Shown here: positions 1 through 9,363 of the stretch, in pieces | Layout of the letters: the number at the start of each line of letters is the position of its first letter | How positions within the stretch are numbered: the first letter of the stretch is position 1 | From: Verrucomicrobiota bacterium | GTDB taxonomy: Bacteria; Verrucomicrobiota; Verrucomicrobiia; Verrucomicrobiales; DEV007 | Assembly (NCBI GenBank): GCA_024277195.1 | Contig: JAJRVS010000001.1 | Span: forward strand, 33,501 to 97,500 | Reading direction: 5' to 3' | DNA: 64,000 nucleotides | The notes under the pieces: model-generated | The model's input: the letters and a program-made list of their open reading frames with translations, nothing else | What the model was told of the DNA's origin: nothing | The model's database searches: none | Program-made: the position numbers and the translations under genes

Positions 1-180
1 CATGTGGAAGTGGTTGCCAGTCAGGGAAGGTTGGTGAGTCGCAATGACCGCACGACCTTATTGACCGTGGGACAGCCGGTGACTATCGTGGGAACCTGTA
101 CGGGTAAGGATATCGATGTCACTCTAGTGAACTGCCACATGGAGGGACTCGATTCGAAAAGGGAAAAGGAGAGTGAGTGA
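1..180 (+). CDS. C-terminal fragment of an OB-fold (tRNA_anti-like) protein
   Basis: Frame 1 is open from the window edge to TGA at 178-180, giving the last 59 residues of a protein whose start lies outside. The fragment contains a GxxVTIVGTCTGK stretch followed by VTLVNCHM, the alternating strand pattern of the tRNA_anti-like OB-fold domain often found in small secreted proteins of this phylum. The last 8 bases overlap the GTG start of the PAP2 gene, so the two are probably cotranscribed. The domain assignment is by pattern only and the full protein cannot be judged. Confidence 0.5.
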   Translation, partial: HVEVVASQGRLVSRNDRTTLLTVGQPVTIVGTCTGKDIDVTLVNCHMEGLDSKREKESE

Positions 181-1600
181 GCAGGTTGCTAATAAAAAGC
201 AGCAGGCGTGCGGCTGTTGGTCACGGGCATTAGCTTGGGATTTCGTTTTGCCATTTGGGCTGGTGGTGGTTTTGACCTTGTTCATGGCCATGGGGGATCG
301 CGAGTTGGCTTGGCACAAGACGCTTTATGACTTTGATCAACAAAGTTGGATTTATGGTGATGCGGGCTTTTGGAGATTTTTGTATCGAGTGTCCTCGATT
401 CCTGCGCTAATAGTGGTGATCTTGGCAGCGGCGCTGTATGTTGGCAGTTTTAAGCTGAGGAGTTGGGGGCCTTATCGAAAGGTTTCGCTGTATTTGATTT
501 TGTTGGTGGCAGTGGCTCCGGGTTTGCTGGTGAATTTGGTTTTTAAAGAGCACTGGGGACGTCCCCGGCCCAGGGAGATCACGGAATTTGGTGGCCGCTA
601 CGCTTTTGAATCGGTGCTTGATCCGGATCCCGAAAGTGATGGAAAATCCTTTCCCTGCGGGCACGCGTCCATGGCTTTTTATTTTGTCGCCGGGTGGTTC
701 ATTTTGAGAAGGCGGCGGCGTGGCGGGGCTTTCATTTTTCTTTAGGGGAGCTTGGTTTTTGGGGGAGTAGTGGGTTATGTGCGGATGCTACAGGGCGGGC
801 ATTTTGCCACGGATGTGTTGTGGGCGGGGGCGGTGACTTATTTTACCGCAGCGGGCTTGTTTTACTTGATGGGGCTGAGTCAAGAATTGTTGCCTGACCC
901 CTTTTTGGAGAAGGCGGGGGCGCGGCGTATTCCTTTGGGGGTTAAGTTGGGTGGGGGTTTTGTGATGTTGGGAATGGTGGCGGCGGTTTTGGTGGCGACG
1001 CCTTACGAAGCGGACCGGGATCGGGTGGCGCGTTATGATTCGGAGGGAGAGAAGAATCTGAGAGTGACTTTTTCGACTTATGCCGGGGATGTGCATTTTG
1101 TTACGGGGAATATTTTTTCGATCAAGGGCAAGGTTTTTGGACACGGAGTTCCGACTGCGGGTATAACCGAGAGTTGGCGGGAGGAAGATGACAGAGAGTT
1201 GTACGTGCTGCGCTACAAACAGCGTCTGAGCGGTTGGTTTTCTGAGATCGGTCAGCAGTTGAAGGTGACGGTGCCGTGGCGGCGGGTGGAGTCTTTTTTA
1301 CTTGAAGCGGGGTCGGGCAAGATGACTTTTGAATTGCCTCGTCCTGATCAAGCGCAGACGATTCGTCTGGTTGCGGGCGGACAATGTGAGCTTGAGCTGC
1401 GCTTGGCTGAGGATGTTGTTTTGTGGTTGCCGGATCCGCAATGGTTGGAAATTGATAGCAGCCTGATGAAAACAGCGGCGCTGCGTTTGGGAGGAGATCG
1501 TCCCCGGGTGAGCGGGTTGATTACTTTGAAAAAAAGTGAGAAACCCTCCGTCGAGGATGGGCAAAAGGTGCGGATTAAAATTGTGCCAGCTGGCAGGTGA
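173..1600 (+). pseudogene. PAP2-family phosphatase interrupted by an in-frame TAG
   Basis: A membrane phosphatase of the PAP2/PgpB superfamily, normally acting on lipid phosphates such as undecaprenyl or phosphatidylglycerol phosphate. The first segment (190 codons from GTG at 173) has several membrane segments, the K-x6-RP motif (KEHWGRPRP, about residue 125) and PCGHAS, a variant of the PSGH motif. TAG at 743-745 stops it. The same frame then resumes with the third active-site motif, R-x5-H-x3-D (RMLQGGHFATD), and a further membrane segment, so the two parts clearly belong to one protein. After about codon 290 comes a soluble beta-rich tail of about 190 residues that I do not recognise. A single T-to-A change (TTG to TAG) would explain the break. 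It could be a pseudogene, readthrough or a sequence error. Confidence 0.8.
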
Positions 1601-1678
1601 TTTTTGTCATCAGTGAGTTAGGGCCGCTACAAAAATAAAACACCCCAAATTACTTGCCTTTTTGATCTCCATCTGCAT

Positions 1679-1707
1679 TTGAATTTTCTCAAATAGCTTG
1701 CTATTAT
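1679..1707 (+). promoter_or_regulatory. Candidate sigma70-type promoter
   Basis: TTGAAT at 1679-1684 and TATTAT at 1702-1707 are separated by exactly 17 bases in an AT-rich gap, about 80 bases before the ATG of the DUF3108 gene. The match is by consensus only. Confidence 0.35.
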
Positions 1708-1789
1708 CGAAAGTCTCGCCTTGATGAAAATCAAAAATTCTGCGCATTTTTGGGTATCTATTAATTGCCGCTACCCTTAGATTGCAAGC

Positions 1790-2743
1790 ATGTGGATGAC
1801 TATTGGATCGGTGAGATGCGGCGTGATGGGGATCATGTTGGCGGTAGTTTGTTGCCCGTGGGGGAAGGTTTGTCTGGCAGAGGAAACGACGGGTAAAAAA
1901 AAGGAGAAAACACCGCCGGCTTGGTTGAAGGCGGTCACTTTGTTGAAAGCGGGCAATGAACCGGCGCTGAAGCCCTGTCGTCTGGGCTATAGTTTGAGTT
2001 GGAATAATTTGATCAATGCCGGCGAAGTGACCATCGTGATGCGTGATGAAGATCCTTCAGGTAAGCCATCGAGCGAGATTTTAACGGGAGCGGCAAGTGC
2101 ACGCAGTTCGGGGGCTGTGCGTTTGTTGTGGGCTTATGACTGTGAGTTGAAATCCAAGGTGGACAGGGCGACGCTGCGTCCTCTGTGGTTCGAGCATTCT
2201 GAAACGGAGAATAAGGAAACGGTGTCTTATCGAACGGATTTCAAATCGGACCGAGTGGTGACGTTAAGTTATGAAACCGATGCAGAAACGGGGAAGTTAA
2301 AAACTAAAAAACGCACTTTTAAATACCCTCACGTATTTGATTTATTGTCTGCCATTTTGTGCTTACGCAGCTTGCCGTTAAAAAATGGAGAAACGTTGAC
2401 TGGCGTGGTGCAACCTTTTGATACGCCTTACCTAGTGAGCTTTGAAGTCCAGGGTAGAGAGAAACGGGACTATTTGGGAGAGAAAAAAAATACGATCAGA
2501 TTGGGGGTCAAGGTACAGAAGATCAACAAGGATTTGTCTTTGAAAAAATACAAAAAAATGAAAACTGCGACCTTGTGGGTGAGTGAGGATGAGTATCGCC
2601 TGCCTTTGGAACTGCGCGCCGACATCTTTGTGGGTTATGTCGCGGCGACTTTGATCGAGCGGAAATTTTTGTCCGGAACGAAGACGGAAAAAGCGGCCAA
2701 AGTGAAGCAGGCTCCGAAGGTGGAGGCTAAAAAGGTTGAGTAG
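1790..2743 (+). CDS. DUF3108 family secreted protein
   Basis: A 317-residue protein with an N-terminal hydrophobic signal segment ending near CLAEE. The mature region carries the DUF3108 pattern: an early strand with YSLSWNNLINAGEVTI, a central PFDTPYLVSFEVQG segment, and a late stretch matching the typical LWVSEDEYRLPLELRAD. DUF3108 proteins are periplasmic beta-rich proteins of unknown function. The C-terminus is a lysine-rich tail. The gene has its own candidate promoter and ends 24 bases before the convergent minus-strand gene. The family call is fairly firm; the function is unknown. Confidence 0.7.
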   Translation: MWMTIGSVRCGVMGIMLAVVCCPWGKVCLAEETTGKKKEKTPPAWLKAVTLLKAGNEPALKPCRLGYSLSWNNLINAGEVTIVMRDEDPSGKPSSEILTGAASARSSGAVRLLWAYDCELKSKVDRATLRPLWFEHSETENKETVSYRTDFKSDRVVTLSYETDAETGKLKTKKRTFKYPHVFDLLSAILCLRSLPLKNGETLTGVVQPFDTPYLVSFEVQGREKRDYLGEKKNTIRLGVKVQKINKDLSLKKYKKMKTATLWVSEDEYRLPLELRADIFVGYVAATLIERKFLSGTKTEKAAKVKQAPKVEAKKVE

Positions 2744-2767
2744 GGAGCTTGGGTATTTTTTGTTGAA

Positions 2768-3448
2768 TCAGCTGGAAGTGATTTCTTCATTTTCTGCTTC
2801 AACTTCGACTTCAATTTCTTCGGTATCAGATTCTGCTAAGTCACCGTCGGAAGCCTGGTCTCCTGTGGTTTCGGAGTCTGCAGCAGCGGCATCTTGCTCG
2901 CCAGCCTCTGGGTCGGAGGGGTTGTTTTCCTGTTGAGTATTGTTTTGGTCGAGTAAGAGGGACACCTCTTGCTGCACGGCCTCGACTTCGTCGAGTTTCA
3001 GTTGCGGGTCACGGACGACGAGCACGTCGCCGCTGGCGCGGTGTTCGTAGAGTAACAATCGGCTGGATTCGGTTTCTTTTACTCCCACGGGGATGAGGGC
3101 CTTTTTGCGCTCGAGCATGAGAGTGAGGATATAACGGGCGTTTTCTGTGCAGGCTTCGTCTTCTTCGATCATGCGGCGCAGCATGGTTTCAGCCGATTCA
3201 TTGCCAAGCACTTCGGGCGAGGTATCTTCTTTGGGGTATTTGCAGGTGGTTTTCCAGAAGGAGAAGGGCTCCAGGGTATCACTGAGGTCTTCCCAAGCGG
3301 CTTCGGAAAAGTCTTTTCTCAGGAAACCTTCATTTTCCGGATCGTCAAAAATACAGGTGTAGAAGGATTGGCCATCAGCAAACTTCTCCCCGCTGTGGGT
3401 GCATTTGCTGTGCCGGCGGCTGATTTTCCAGTCTTTTTGAATGGCCAT
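2768..3448 (-). CDS. Hypothetical protein with acidic C-terminal tail
   Basis: I start this at ATG 3448, giving MAIQKDWKISRRHSKC and 226 residues. The frame is open further upstream, but that part only shadows the lptF/G-like gene. The N-terminal half contains several Cys and His residues (HSKCTHSGEKF, YTCIFDD), perhaps a small metal site, followed by a region with alternating charged and hydrophobic residues. The last 60 residues are very rich in Glu and Asp and look disordered. There is no signal peptide or membrane segment. It lies 56 bases downstream of the permease on the same strand. I do not recognise a named family. Confidence 0.6.
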   Translation of the reverse strand: MAIQKDWKISRRHSKCTHSGEKFADGQSFYTCIFDDPENEGFLRKDFSEAAWEDLSDTLEPFSFWKTTCKYPKEDTSPEVLGNESAETMLRRMIEEDEACTENARYILTLMLERKKALIPVGVKETESSRLLLYEHRASGDVLVVRDPQLKLDEVEAVQQEVSLLLDQNNTQQENNPSDPEAGEQDAAAADSETTGDQASDGDLAESDTEEIEVEVEAENEEITSS

Positions 3449-3504
3449 GGTGCAAGGTCTGAAATGAAAAAATATAAAGTAAGTGGCTTGGAAGAGCGGA
3501 ATTA

Positions 3505-5295
3505 CTAAGCTGAACTTAGATTGAAAAGTTTGCGAAAATAACTGCCGTTCAAAATGGACTTGATGGTGGGGGGTTGCCGGTTTTGTGATCGGTAGTAGAG
3601 CAGCATGGCTCCGATGATAGCAAAGATAAAGTTGGTGGCCCAAGCGGCGATGAAGGGGGGCAGTTGTCCGTTTTGGCCAAAGGCTAGAAAAGTGCCGCGC
3701 AGAAGATACATGCTGGCAAAAATAAAGATCGACGCAGCCACTCCTCCGAGCACTCCACGGCGGGAGTAAACGATGCCCAATGGCGCTGAGACTAGAACCA
3801 TCACCAGACAGCTCAGTGGCTCGGCCCAGCAATACCACCAGTTAGTTCGATAGGGCGCCAGCTGTTTGCGGTCATAATCAGCGTTGGTTCTTAGATAGGT
3901 GGTAAGTCCCGGTATGCCCATATGTTCGGGATTGAGGGAAGCGCTGACTACTTTCCACGGGGTTTCGCGCCAGCCGGGGATTTCCATCGATTCCCACGAT
4001 TGGATTTTAGGGATGCCGTCAGGACCGTAGGTGTAGGTCTTGCCTCGGTAGAGTTTCCAGGTGCGGTTGCCAAAAAACCAGGTGGCGGAGTTACCTCGCC
4101 AACTGGTGAGCAGGTTTTGCTCCTTGTCGAACTGCCAGATGGCTACAGAGCCCATGGTTTTCCGGGTGAAATCGAGCGGTACGCGACCGACAAACCAAGT
4201 GCGGCGATCCACTGGGTTGACATACATCCAGCCTAGCTTGGACCAGCGGGCAGATTTTTTCTTTTTTCTTTTTTTGCTATTGCCCTGATTGTCTTCTTGA
4301 AAGCTGCCATCACGGACGGCTTGTAGCAAAGCTACTTTGCTGCCTTCGGATCTGGGTGCCCAGTCGTATTTGAATACCAGACAGATCAGCGAGGCGTAGA
4401 GGCCGATGATGAAAAGAGGGCGTAATATACGCATCATGCTGCGCCCGGCTCCCAGCATCGAGATCAATTCGTTGGAGGCGGACATACGGCTGAGGGCGTA
4501 GAGTAGCGATAGCAGCAGCGTGACCGGCAAGACAAAAAGAATGACCTGGGGCAGTTGGATCAAATAAAATTCCAGGATGGTGCCGAGACTGGCTTTGGCT
4601 GAGACAAAATCGGGGCCGTTGTTGGTGAGATCGGAAATCAGCCAGATGGCAATAAAGCCGATGAGGGTGAAGGTGAAGGGCAGGAGAAAGGTTCGCACCA
4701 CATATTGATCCATGATGCTGGAGCGGAAGTGCAAACGGGCCATTAGTGGAAAACTGAGAATAAGAGTGGCGATCAAGAACAGTTTGCCGAGATAAGCGAC
4801 CACCGAAGGGTCCTCGCCGATGCGGCTGACCAATACAGAGCGAAAATTGGTGGTGTAATCTGTTGGCAGCCACGCGACCAGCACTCCGATGGCGGCGATC
4901 CAGAGAACCAGTTGGGTGCTTCGACTGCGACGAATGGATGACACTTTTCTTTTACGCTGATTATAGAGAGAGATGGACAGCCCTAGGGCGACGATGAGCG
5001 CACCCAGGGTTTGGGCAAGAGCTATGCTGATGGGAGGGGTGTCGCTGGGGTGGACTTGTCCTACTTTCAGTTTTTGCTGGTGTTCTTCGCACAGATCGGA
5101 ATAAATATTCCAGGAGTCGATGCTGAATGAGATCATCGCCAGCAGGATCACACTAAGGCTGAGTTGCAACCACAGGGCACGAAAATTCCATGTTTGCGTG
5201 CGTTGAGCCAAGCTGGAAGAGAGCTTGGTCAAGCGGGCAATAATAGGATGTTTTAGAATTTTCTTGATCATTGCGTGGTTAACCATCGCATTCAA
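3505..5295 (-). CDS. LptF/LptG (YjgP/YjgQ) family permease with N-terminal extension
   Basis: An inner-membrane permease of the LptF/LptG family, which with LptB extracts lipopolysaccharide from the inner membrane. The family domain starts near residue 190 at MDQYVVRTFLLPF, then has membrane helices, the SNELISMLGAG stretch typical of the cytoplasmic coupling helix, a periplasmic beta-rich domain and three C-terminal helices. The roughly 190 residues before it hold a hydrophobic segment near residues 45-65 and further helices, which ordinary LptF or LptG (about 360 residues) lack. Several Met codons near the N-terminus make the exact start uncertain. Whether it acts as LptF or LptG cannot be told. 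Next upstream on this strand is recO. Confidence 0.8.
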   Translation of the reverse strand: MNAMVNHAMIKKILKHPIIARLTKLSSSLAQRTQTWNFRALWLQLSLSVILLAMISFSIDSWNIYSDLCEEHQQKLKVGQVHPSDTPPISIALAQTLGALIVALGLSISLYNQRKRKVSSIRRSRSTQLVLWIAAIGVLVAWLPTDYTTNFRSVLVSRIGEDPSVVAYLGKLFLIATLILSFPLMARLHFRSSIMDQYVVRTFLLPFTFTLIGFIAIWLISDLTNNGPDFVSAKASLGTILEFYLIQLPQVILFVLPVTLLLSLLYALSRMSASNELISMLGAGRSMMRILRPLFIIGLYASLICLVFKYDWAPRSEGSKVALLQAVRDGSFQEDNQGNSKKRKKKKSARWSKLGWMYVNPVDRRTWFVGRVPLDFTRKTMGSVAIWQFDKEQNLLTSWRGNSATWFFGNRTWKLYRGKTYTYGPDGIPKIQSWESMEIPGWRETPWKVVSASLNPEHMGIPGLTTYLRTNADYDRKQLAPYRTNWWYCWAEPLSCLVMVLVSAPLGIVYSRRGVLGGVAASIFIFASMYLLRGTFLAFGQNGQLPPFIAAWATNFIFAIIGAMLLYYRSQNRQPPTIKSILNGSYFRKLFNLSSA

Positions 5296-5443
5296 CGAGC
5301 GGTGTAGCCGTTGTGCGGCTTGCGAGCACTGAATGAGATGGAATGGTGCGCGAGCGGGGGCATCGGGTCAAGTGCTTGTTGGAAAAAGCGCGAGGTCAGG
5401 TAAGGTTCTGCATGGCTCTCTGGAATCTCCAGGGTCGAGGCTC

Positions 5444-5977
5444 TTAGTTGGCGGTCATGTCGAGCAGCTCTTCACGTTGTTTGGGCAGATGGCCAAAAGT
5501 GTTGGAGATGCTGGTAGCGGGGGTGCAGGTGGGGTGGATGACGCCGAGGTGGCGGGCGAGTTCTTTTTCAAAATGCAGCACGGCACGTCGTGTGGGTTGG
5601 TTTTGATCGAGGTATTCGAGCGCGCGTTCGAGAAGATCTGCGAGATCCGGGATGGGGGTAGCGGATTCAGCTACGCGTTCGATCAATTTTACGAAATAAG
5701 AGGCTGCGAGGGTTTGTAGATAAGATCCGCGGATGCCGAGGCGGGTGCGCAAGACGGAAATATCTTTCAGAATGTGGAGGTCGCTCTTGCGGCTACGGAC
5801 AATTTCGATTTCGCAGTGGAAAAAAAGATCCAACTTGCCTGCAAAGCGGTTTTTGGGTCGCCGGGCACCCTTGGCGACGGTTTTGATCAAGCCCTGAGTG
5901 TCCGAGCACCAGTGAATGATCAGGCTGGTCTCGGTCAGCGGGAAACGGCGGATGAGATTGGCGGTGGTTTTTTCCAA
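5444..5977 (-). CDS. recO: DNA repair protein RecO, short form
   Basis: RecO promotes loading of RecA at gaps and anneals single strands in the RecFOR pathway. The N-terminal OB-fold is recognisable: RRFPLTETSLIIHW, then GLIKTVAKGARRPKNRFAG, which matches the conserved RecO KG-x-R-x2-x-S/R-x2-G core. A helical domain follows. At 177 residues it is clearly shorter than Escherichia coli RecO (242), and no four-cysteine zinc site is present. The divergent prfB begins 131 bases away. The identification rests mainly on the N-terminal third. Confidence 0.8.
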   Translation of the reverse strand: MEKTTANLIRRFPLTETSLIIHWCSDTQGLIKTVAKGARRPKNRFAGKLDLFFHCEIEIVRSRKSDLHILKDISVLRTRLGIRGSYLQTLAASYFVKLIERVAESATPIPDLADLLERALEYLDQNQPTRRAVLHFEKELARHLGVIHPTCTPATSISNTFGHLPKQREELLDMTAN

Positions 5978-6108
5978 TGGTTTGTTCGGTTTAACGTCAG
6001 CTTGACAGGGGCTGGCAGTGAATACGATTTGCAGAATTTGATTCCGTGCCGAACAGTAGGGACGAATCGGCAGAGTGGGAACAATAACCTTCGTTTGGCT
6101 TTAAAAAA

Positions 6109-7203
6109 ATGGATTGGCAGGAAATAGATATCGACAAGTTGAAGGAGCGTCTCGACGGCTTGAAAAAATTCATGGATCTCCCTAAGTTGGAGACCCAGCT
6201 GTCTGGCTTGGAAGAAAAAATGACTGCCCAGGATTTTTGGGATGATAAGGATACTGCGCAGAAAACGGTGGCGGATGTTTCGCGAATCAAAGCGAGACTG
6301 ACTCCGATGCGGGCCTTGGATAGCCGCATGGGGGATCTGGAGGTATTGCTCGAGATGGCCGCGGATGATGAGGATAGTGCTGGCGAGGCGGCTACAGAAT
6401 ATGAGGTGTTGATGAGGGAATTGGATGCTTTTGAGTTGCAGACTTTGCTCAGTGGGCGCCATGACTCGGAGAATGCCTTTGTGACGATTCACTCGGGTGC
6501 CGGTGGCACGGAAGCTTGTGATTGGGCTGAGATGTTATTGCGCATGTATCAGCGCTGGGGCGAGCGTCGGGGATTTGGCGTGGAGATCGTGGATTTCCAA
6601 GGAGGTGAAGAAGTGGGGGTGCGTTCGGTGACTTTGAAGGTGGCTGGGGAAAATGCCTATGGCTATTTGAATAATGAAAACGGGGTGCATCGATTGGTGA
6701 GAATTTCCCCTTTTGATTCGCAAGCGCGCAGGCACACCTCGTTTGCCAGTCTGGATGTGGTTCCTGAGTTGGACGACGACGATGAGATTGAGGTTGAGGA
6801 CAAGGATTTGAGAATTGTTACCGCACGCAGTGGAGGCAAGGGCGGGCAGAATGTGAACAAGGTTGAGACGGCCGTTCACCTGACCCACATCCCTACAGGC
6901 ATCATTGTTCGTTGCAGTGCCGAGCGCAGTCAGCACAAAAACCGGGTATTGGCGATGAAATTGCTCAAAGCCAAGTTGTTCAAACTCGAGGAGGACAAAA
7001 AACGTTCAGAAATGGAACGTCAGTATGGGGAGAAAGGTGAGATCGCCTGGGGCAGTCAGATCCGGTCGTATGTTTTCCAGCCTTATCAAATGGCCAAGGA
7101 TCACCGCACCGGGCATGAAATGGGGAATATCCAGGATGTGATGGATGGCAATATCGACGGCTTTATTGAAGCGATGTTAAGAGGGCAAAAGCCGGAGAAA
7201 TAA
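6109..7203 (+). CDS. prfB: Peptide chain release factor 2
   Basis: Release factor 2 recognises UGA and UAA and triggers peptide release in the ribosome. The 364-residue protein has the coiled N-terminal domain, the SPF stop-codon recognition motif ([16 protein letters not shown]) and the catalytic GGQ loop ([17 protein letters not shown]). In many bacteria prfB is regulated by a +1 frameshift at an in-frame UGA near codon 25. Here the equivalent position (KKFMDL) is read straight through with no stop, so that autoregulation is absent. The ATG at 6109 lacks an obvious Shine-Dalgarno sequence. Confidence 0.95.
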   Translation: MDWQEIDIDKLKERLDGLKKFMDLPKLETQLSGLEEKMTAQDFWDDKDTAQKTVADVSRIKARLTPMRALDSRMGDLEVLLEMAADDEDSAGEAATEYEVLMRELDAFELQTLLSGRHDSENAFVTIHSGAGGTEACDWAEMLLRMYQRWGERRGFGVEIVDFQGGEEVGVRSVTLKVAGENAYGYLNNENGVHRLVRISPFDSQARRHTSFASLDVVPELDDDDEIEVEDKDLRIVTARSGGKGGQNVNKVETAVHLTHIPTGIIVRCSAERSQHKNRVLAMKLLKAKLFKLEEDKKRSEMERQYGEKGEIAWGSQIRSYVFQPYQMAKDHRTGHEMGNIQDVMDGNIDGFIEAMLRGQKPEK

Positions 7204-7253
7204 GTGTAATTTCTGTTCGTTGTAGTTATCACTATAAGTTGAGGTTTTTCTAT

Positions 7254-7943
7254 ATGGGCGTTTACGAAGAAAAATATAAGCAGCTTTTCGATCTGGCACA
7301 GAGCCTTTGCAAAGACGAGTCTGACAGGATACATCGTATTGATGGTAAGGCTTCTCGATACATTTCAATATTAACGTTTTTTCTTGGCGTTTGCGTAATT
7401 TTTATTTGATTTGGCATTCCCGAAATTTGGCCATTGGATAATGTCTTGGACAAGAGCGTATTTGTCGTATTCAGCTTTGCCGTTTTCATATTACTTGTAG
7501 CTTGGTTCTTTTTGATTTTTGCTCTTCAGTTAGATGAGTTTGAATCAATTCAATTAGACATTCGAGCATTTGATGAAAATGACTTAGTGAATGTTCAATA
7601 CTCCTATACGCGCCATCTGGAGCACGCGATTGAGAACAATCGAGAAAAAGGAGGAAAGAAGGCTTGGAGGCTAGGGATTGGTTATAAGTTTATGGTGTTT
7701 GGGGTGCTTCTTTTGTTGATTTCTTCGGTTCTATTCCTTATCGTAACGTTACAAGGTATGTCAGAAGTAGAACAACAAACCCCACAAGTGCCAGCGTCCT
7801 CTGTTGAGAATGTCCAGATACCTAAGGTTGTGGATCTGAAGCCGAACGTAATTTTATCAGAAGGACATTCATTACACTTTTTTGCTAATGAACGTGAGGT
7901 GAAGCATCCAGAGCCTTCTGAAGCAAAGCCTGCGAGCGGTTGA
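7254..7943 (+). pseudogene. Membrane protein gene interrupted by an in-frame TGA, AT-rich
   Basis: ATG at 7254 opens a 51-codon frame that ends at TGA 7407-7409. The same frame continues without another stop to 7943. The joined protein has a helical N-terminus (LFDLAQSLCKDESDR), an IDGKASRYISIL segment entering a first membrane helix that the TGA cuts, a second helix around 7455-7520, a cytoplasmic stretch and a third helix near 7690-7750, then a soluble tail. A D-x-KAS motif before a helix resembles the PycTM membrane domain of Pycsar effectors, but no cyclase gene is adjacent, so this is only a resemblance. The segment is visibly more AT-rich than prfB before it and the oxidoreductase after it, which suggests acquisition. 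Confidence 0.6.
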
Positions 7944-7953
7944 TTTATTTTGC

Positions 7954-9213
7954 TTATTGGGGGTGCTCAAGTAAGCCATGATGCTGGTCGATGGGGCGTT
8001 GGTAGTCGCGCAGGTCGCCAGACAGGATTTCTTCGATGGTGACGGTGCGCCCGGCTTTGGCTGACTCGACAATGGCGTAAGCGCAGGCCAGATCGATGAG
8101 GCCCTCATGTCCTGAGGTTTCTGGTTGGCGTTTTTCGTGGATGGCTTGCAGCCAGTCGTATTGATTGAGAGCGAAGTCGTCATCCAAGCCGTGGGGAAAA
8201 TATTTTTCGGTCAGTTCGGCAGGGGCTCGTTTTTGATAGAGATCGGAGAGAGATTGCGCGCAGCTTTGTCCATCGAGGTGAATGTGGTCGCCGCTGATCC
8301 GGCCTTTGCTGCCGTAAAAAATCGGGCCATCGCCAACGACCGTATTGGTTCCGTGACCTGACCAACCGCCAAAGACGGTTCCGCTGGCTCCGGATTCGGT
8401 GGCAAAAGACGCGTAGAAAGTGTCGTCGGCGTCACAGTCGATGGGCTCGATGCGTTGGCCATCGCGCAGGATGTAGCGAGTGGGCTCGACCACCTCCGTG
8501 CGGGCGCTGACATCTTTGATGTCGCCTGAGATGTGGCGAATGAGGTTGAACATATGGGGGCCGAGATCGAGGGCGATGCCTCCGGCCTGGATCAGTTCAT
8601 GGCGCCATGGGGTTTCTGCGACGATGAGATCCGGTGCCCACCAAGTGCCGATATTGCCGAGCAAAGCCATTTGGAAATCGCCGGCGGGGCCGTCGGGAGA
8701 AAATGCCCAGTGAAGGTGGCGGGTGCTGGCACTGAAGCGCACATTCTCAAAAACACCAAAAGTCACTCCTGCCTGATCGGCTTGCTCGCACATCTGGCGG
8801 GCGGCTTGGATGGTGATGGCGAGCGGTTTCTGGCTCAATAGATGCTTGCCATGTTGGAAGCAGAGGCTGGCGATTTTGTGATGCAGGGAGTGGATGGTGA
8901 AGTCGTTGACCGCATCAATGTTCCCTTTGGAGATCATTTCTTCGTAGTCGGTGAAGACTTCGACTTCGACTCCGGCCTGGAAGTCGGATAAATATTCGTC
9001 GTCGATGGCGAGCGGGTCGCCGGGCATGTCGCTGACGGCTTTGCGTTGTGGCGGGCCTTCACCACGTTGGACATAACTTTGCGCGTCCTCTGCTTTGCGG
9101 GCGCAGAGGGCGGTGATTTCAAAGTTGTTGATACCGGCTTCGCGAAGAAGTCGATAACCCTGGAGATGGGCGGCCAAAATTCTGCCGCAGCCTACTATTC
9201 CGATACGAATCAT
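7954..9213 (-). CDS. Gfo/Idh/MocA family oxidoreductase
   Basis: A 419-residue NAD(P)-dependent sugar or inositol dehydrogenase-like protein. The Rossmann nucleotide-binding turn is at the very N-terminus (IRIGIVGCGRILAAHL), the conserved SQKPLA lysine motif lies near residue 128 and a C-terminal alpha/beta domain follows, with LDLGPHMFNLIRHI carrying the family's GxHxxxL-like catalytic histidine region. No signal peptide is present. The substrate cannot be assigned. It stands alone on the minus strand, ending 10 bases after the convergent interrupted membrane-protein gene. Confidence 0.85.
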   Translation of the reverse strand: MIRIGIVGCGRILAAHLQGYRLLREAGINNFEITALCARKAEDAQSYVQRGEGPPQRKAVSDMPGDPLAIDDEYLSDFQAGVEVEVFTDYEEMISKGNIDAVNDFTIHSLHHKIASLCFQHGKHLLSQKPLAITIQAARQMCEQADQAGVTFGVFENVRFSASTRHLHWAFSPDGPAGDFQMALLGNIGTWWAPDLIVAETPWRHELIQAGGIALDLGPHMFNLIRHISGDIKDVSARTEVVEPTRYILRDGQRIEPIDCDADDTFYASFATESGASGTVFGGWSGHGTNTVVGDGPIFYGSKGRISGDHIHLDGQSCAQSLSDLYQKRAPAELTEKYFPHGLDDDFALNQYDWLQAIHEKRQPETSGHEGLIDLACAYAIVESAKAGRTVTIEEILSGDLRDYQRPIDQHHGLLEHPQ

Positions 9214-9363
9214 AGGGGTAAGCTAGACAGGAAAGCGGGGGCGCGGGCAAGTTTTTTTATAATAAAGAGCGGGAAAAACAGGCAGAGTGGGTGATTGTCT
9301 ACCGGAAGAGTTACGAATATTTCTTGTTGAGAGAATGGGAAGTAGGGGCAAGTTTTAAAAGCG

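Noticed and set aside
694..897. Overlapping 67-residue frame across the PAP2 stop
   Set aside because: A frame-shadow; the same frame as the upstream PAP2 half continues after the stop, so no frameshift is needed.
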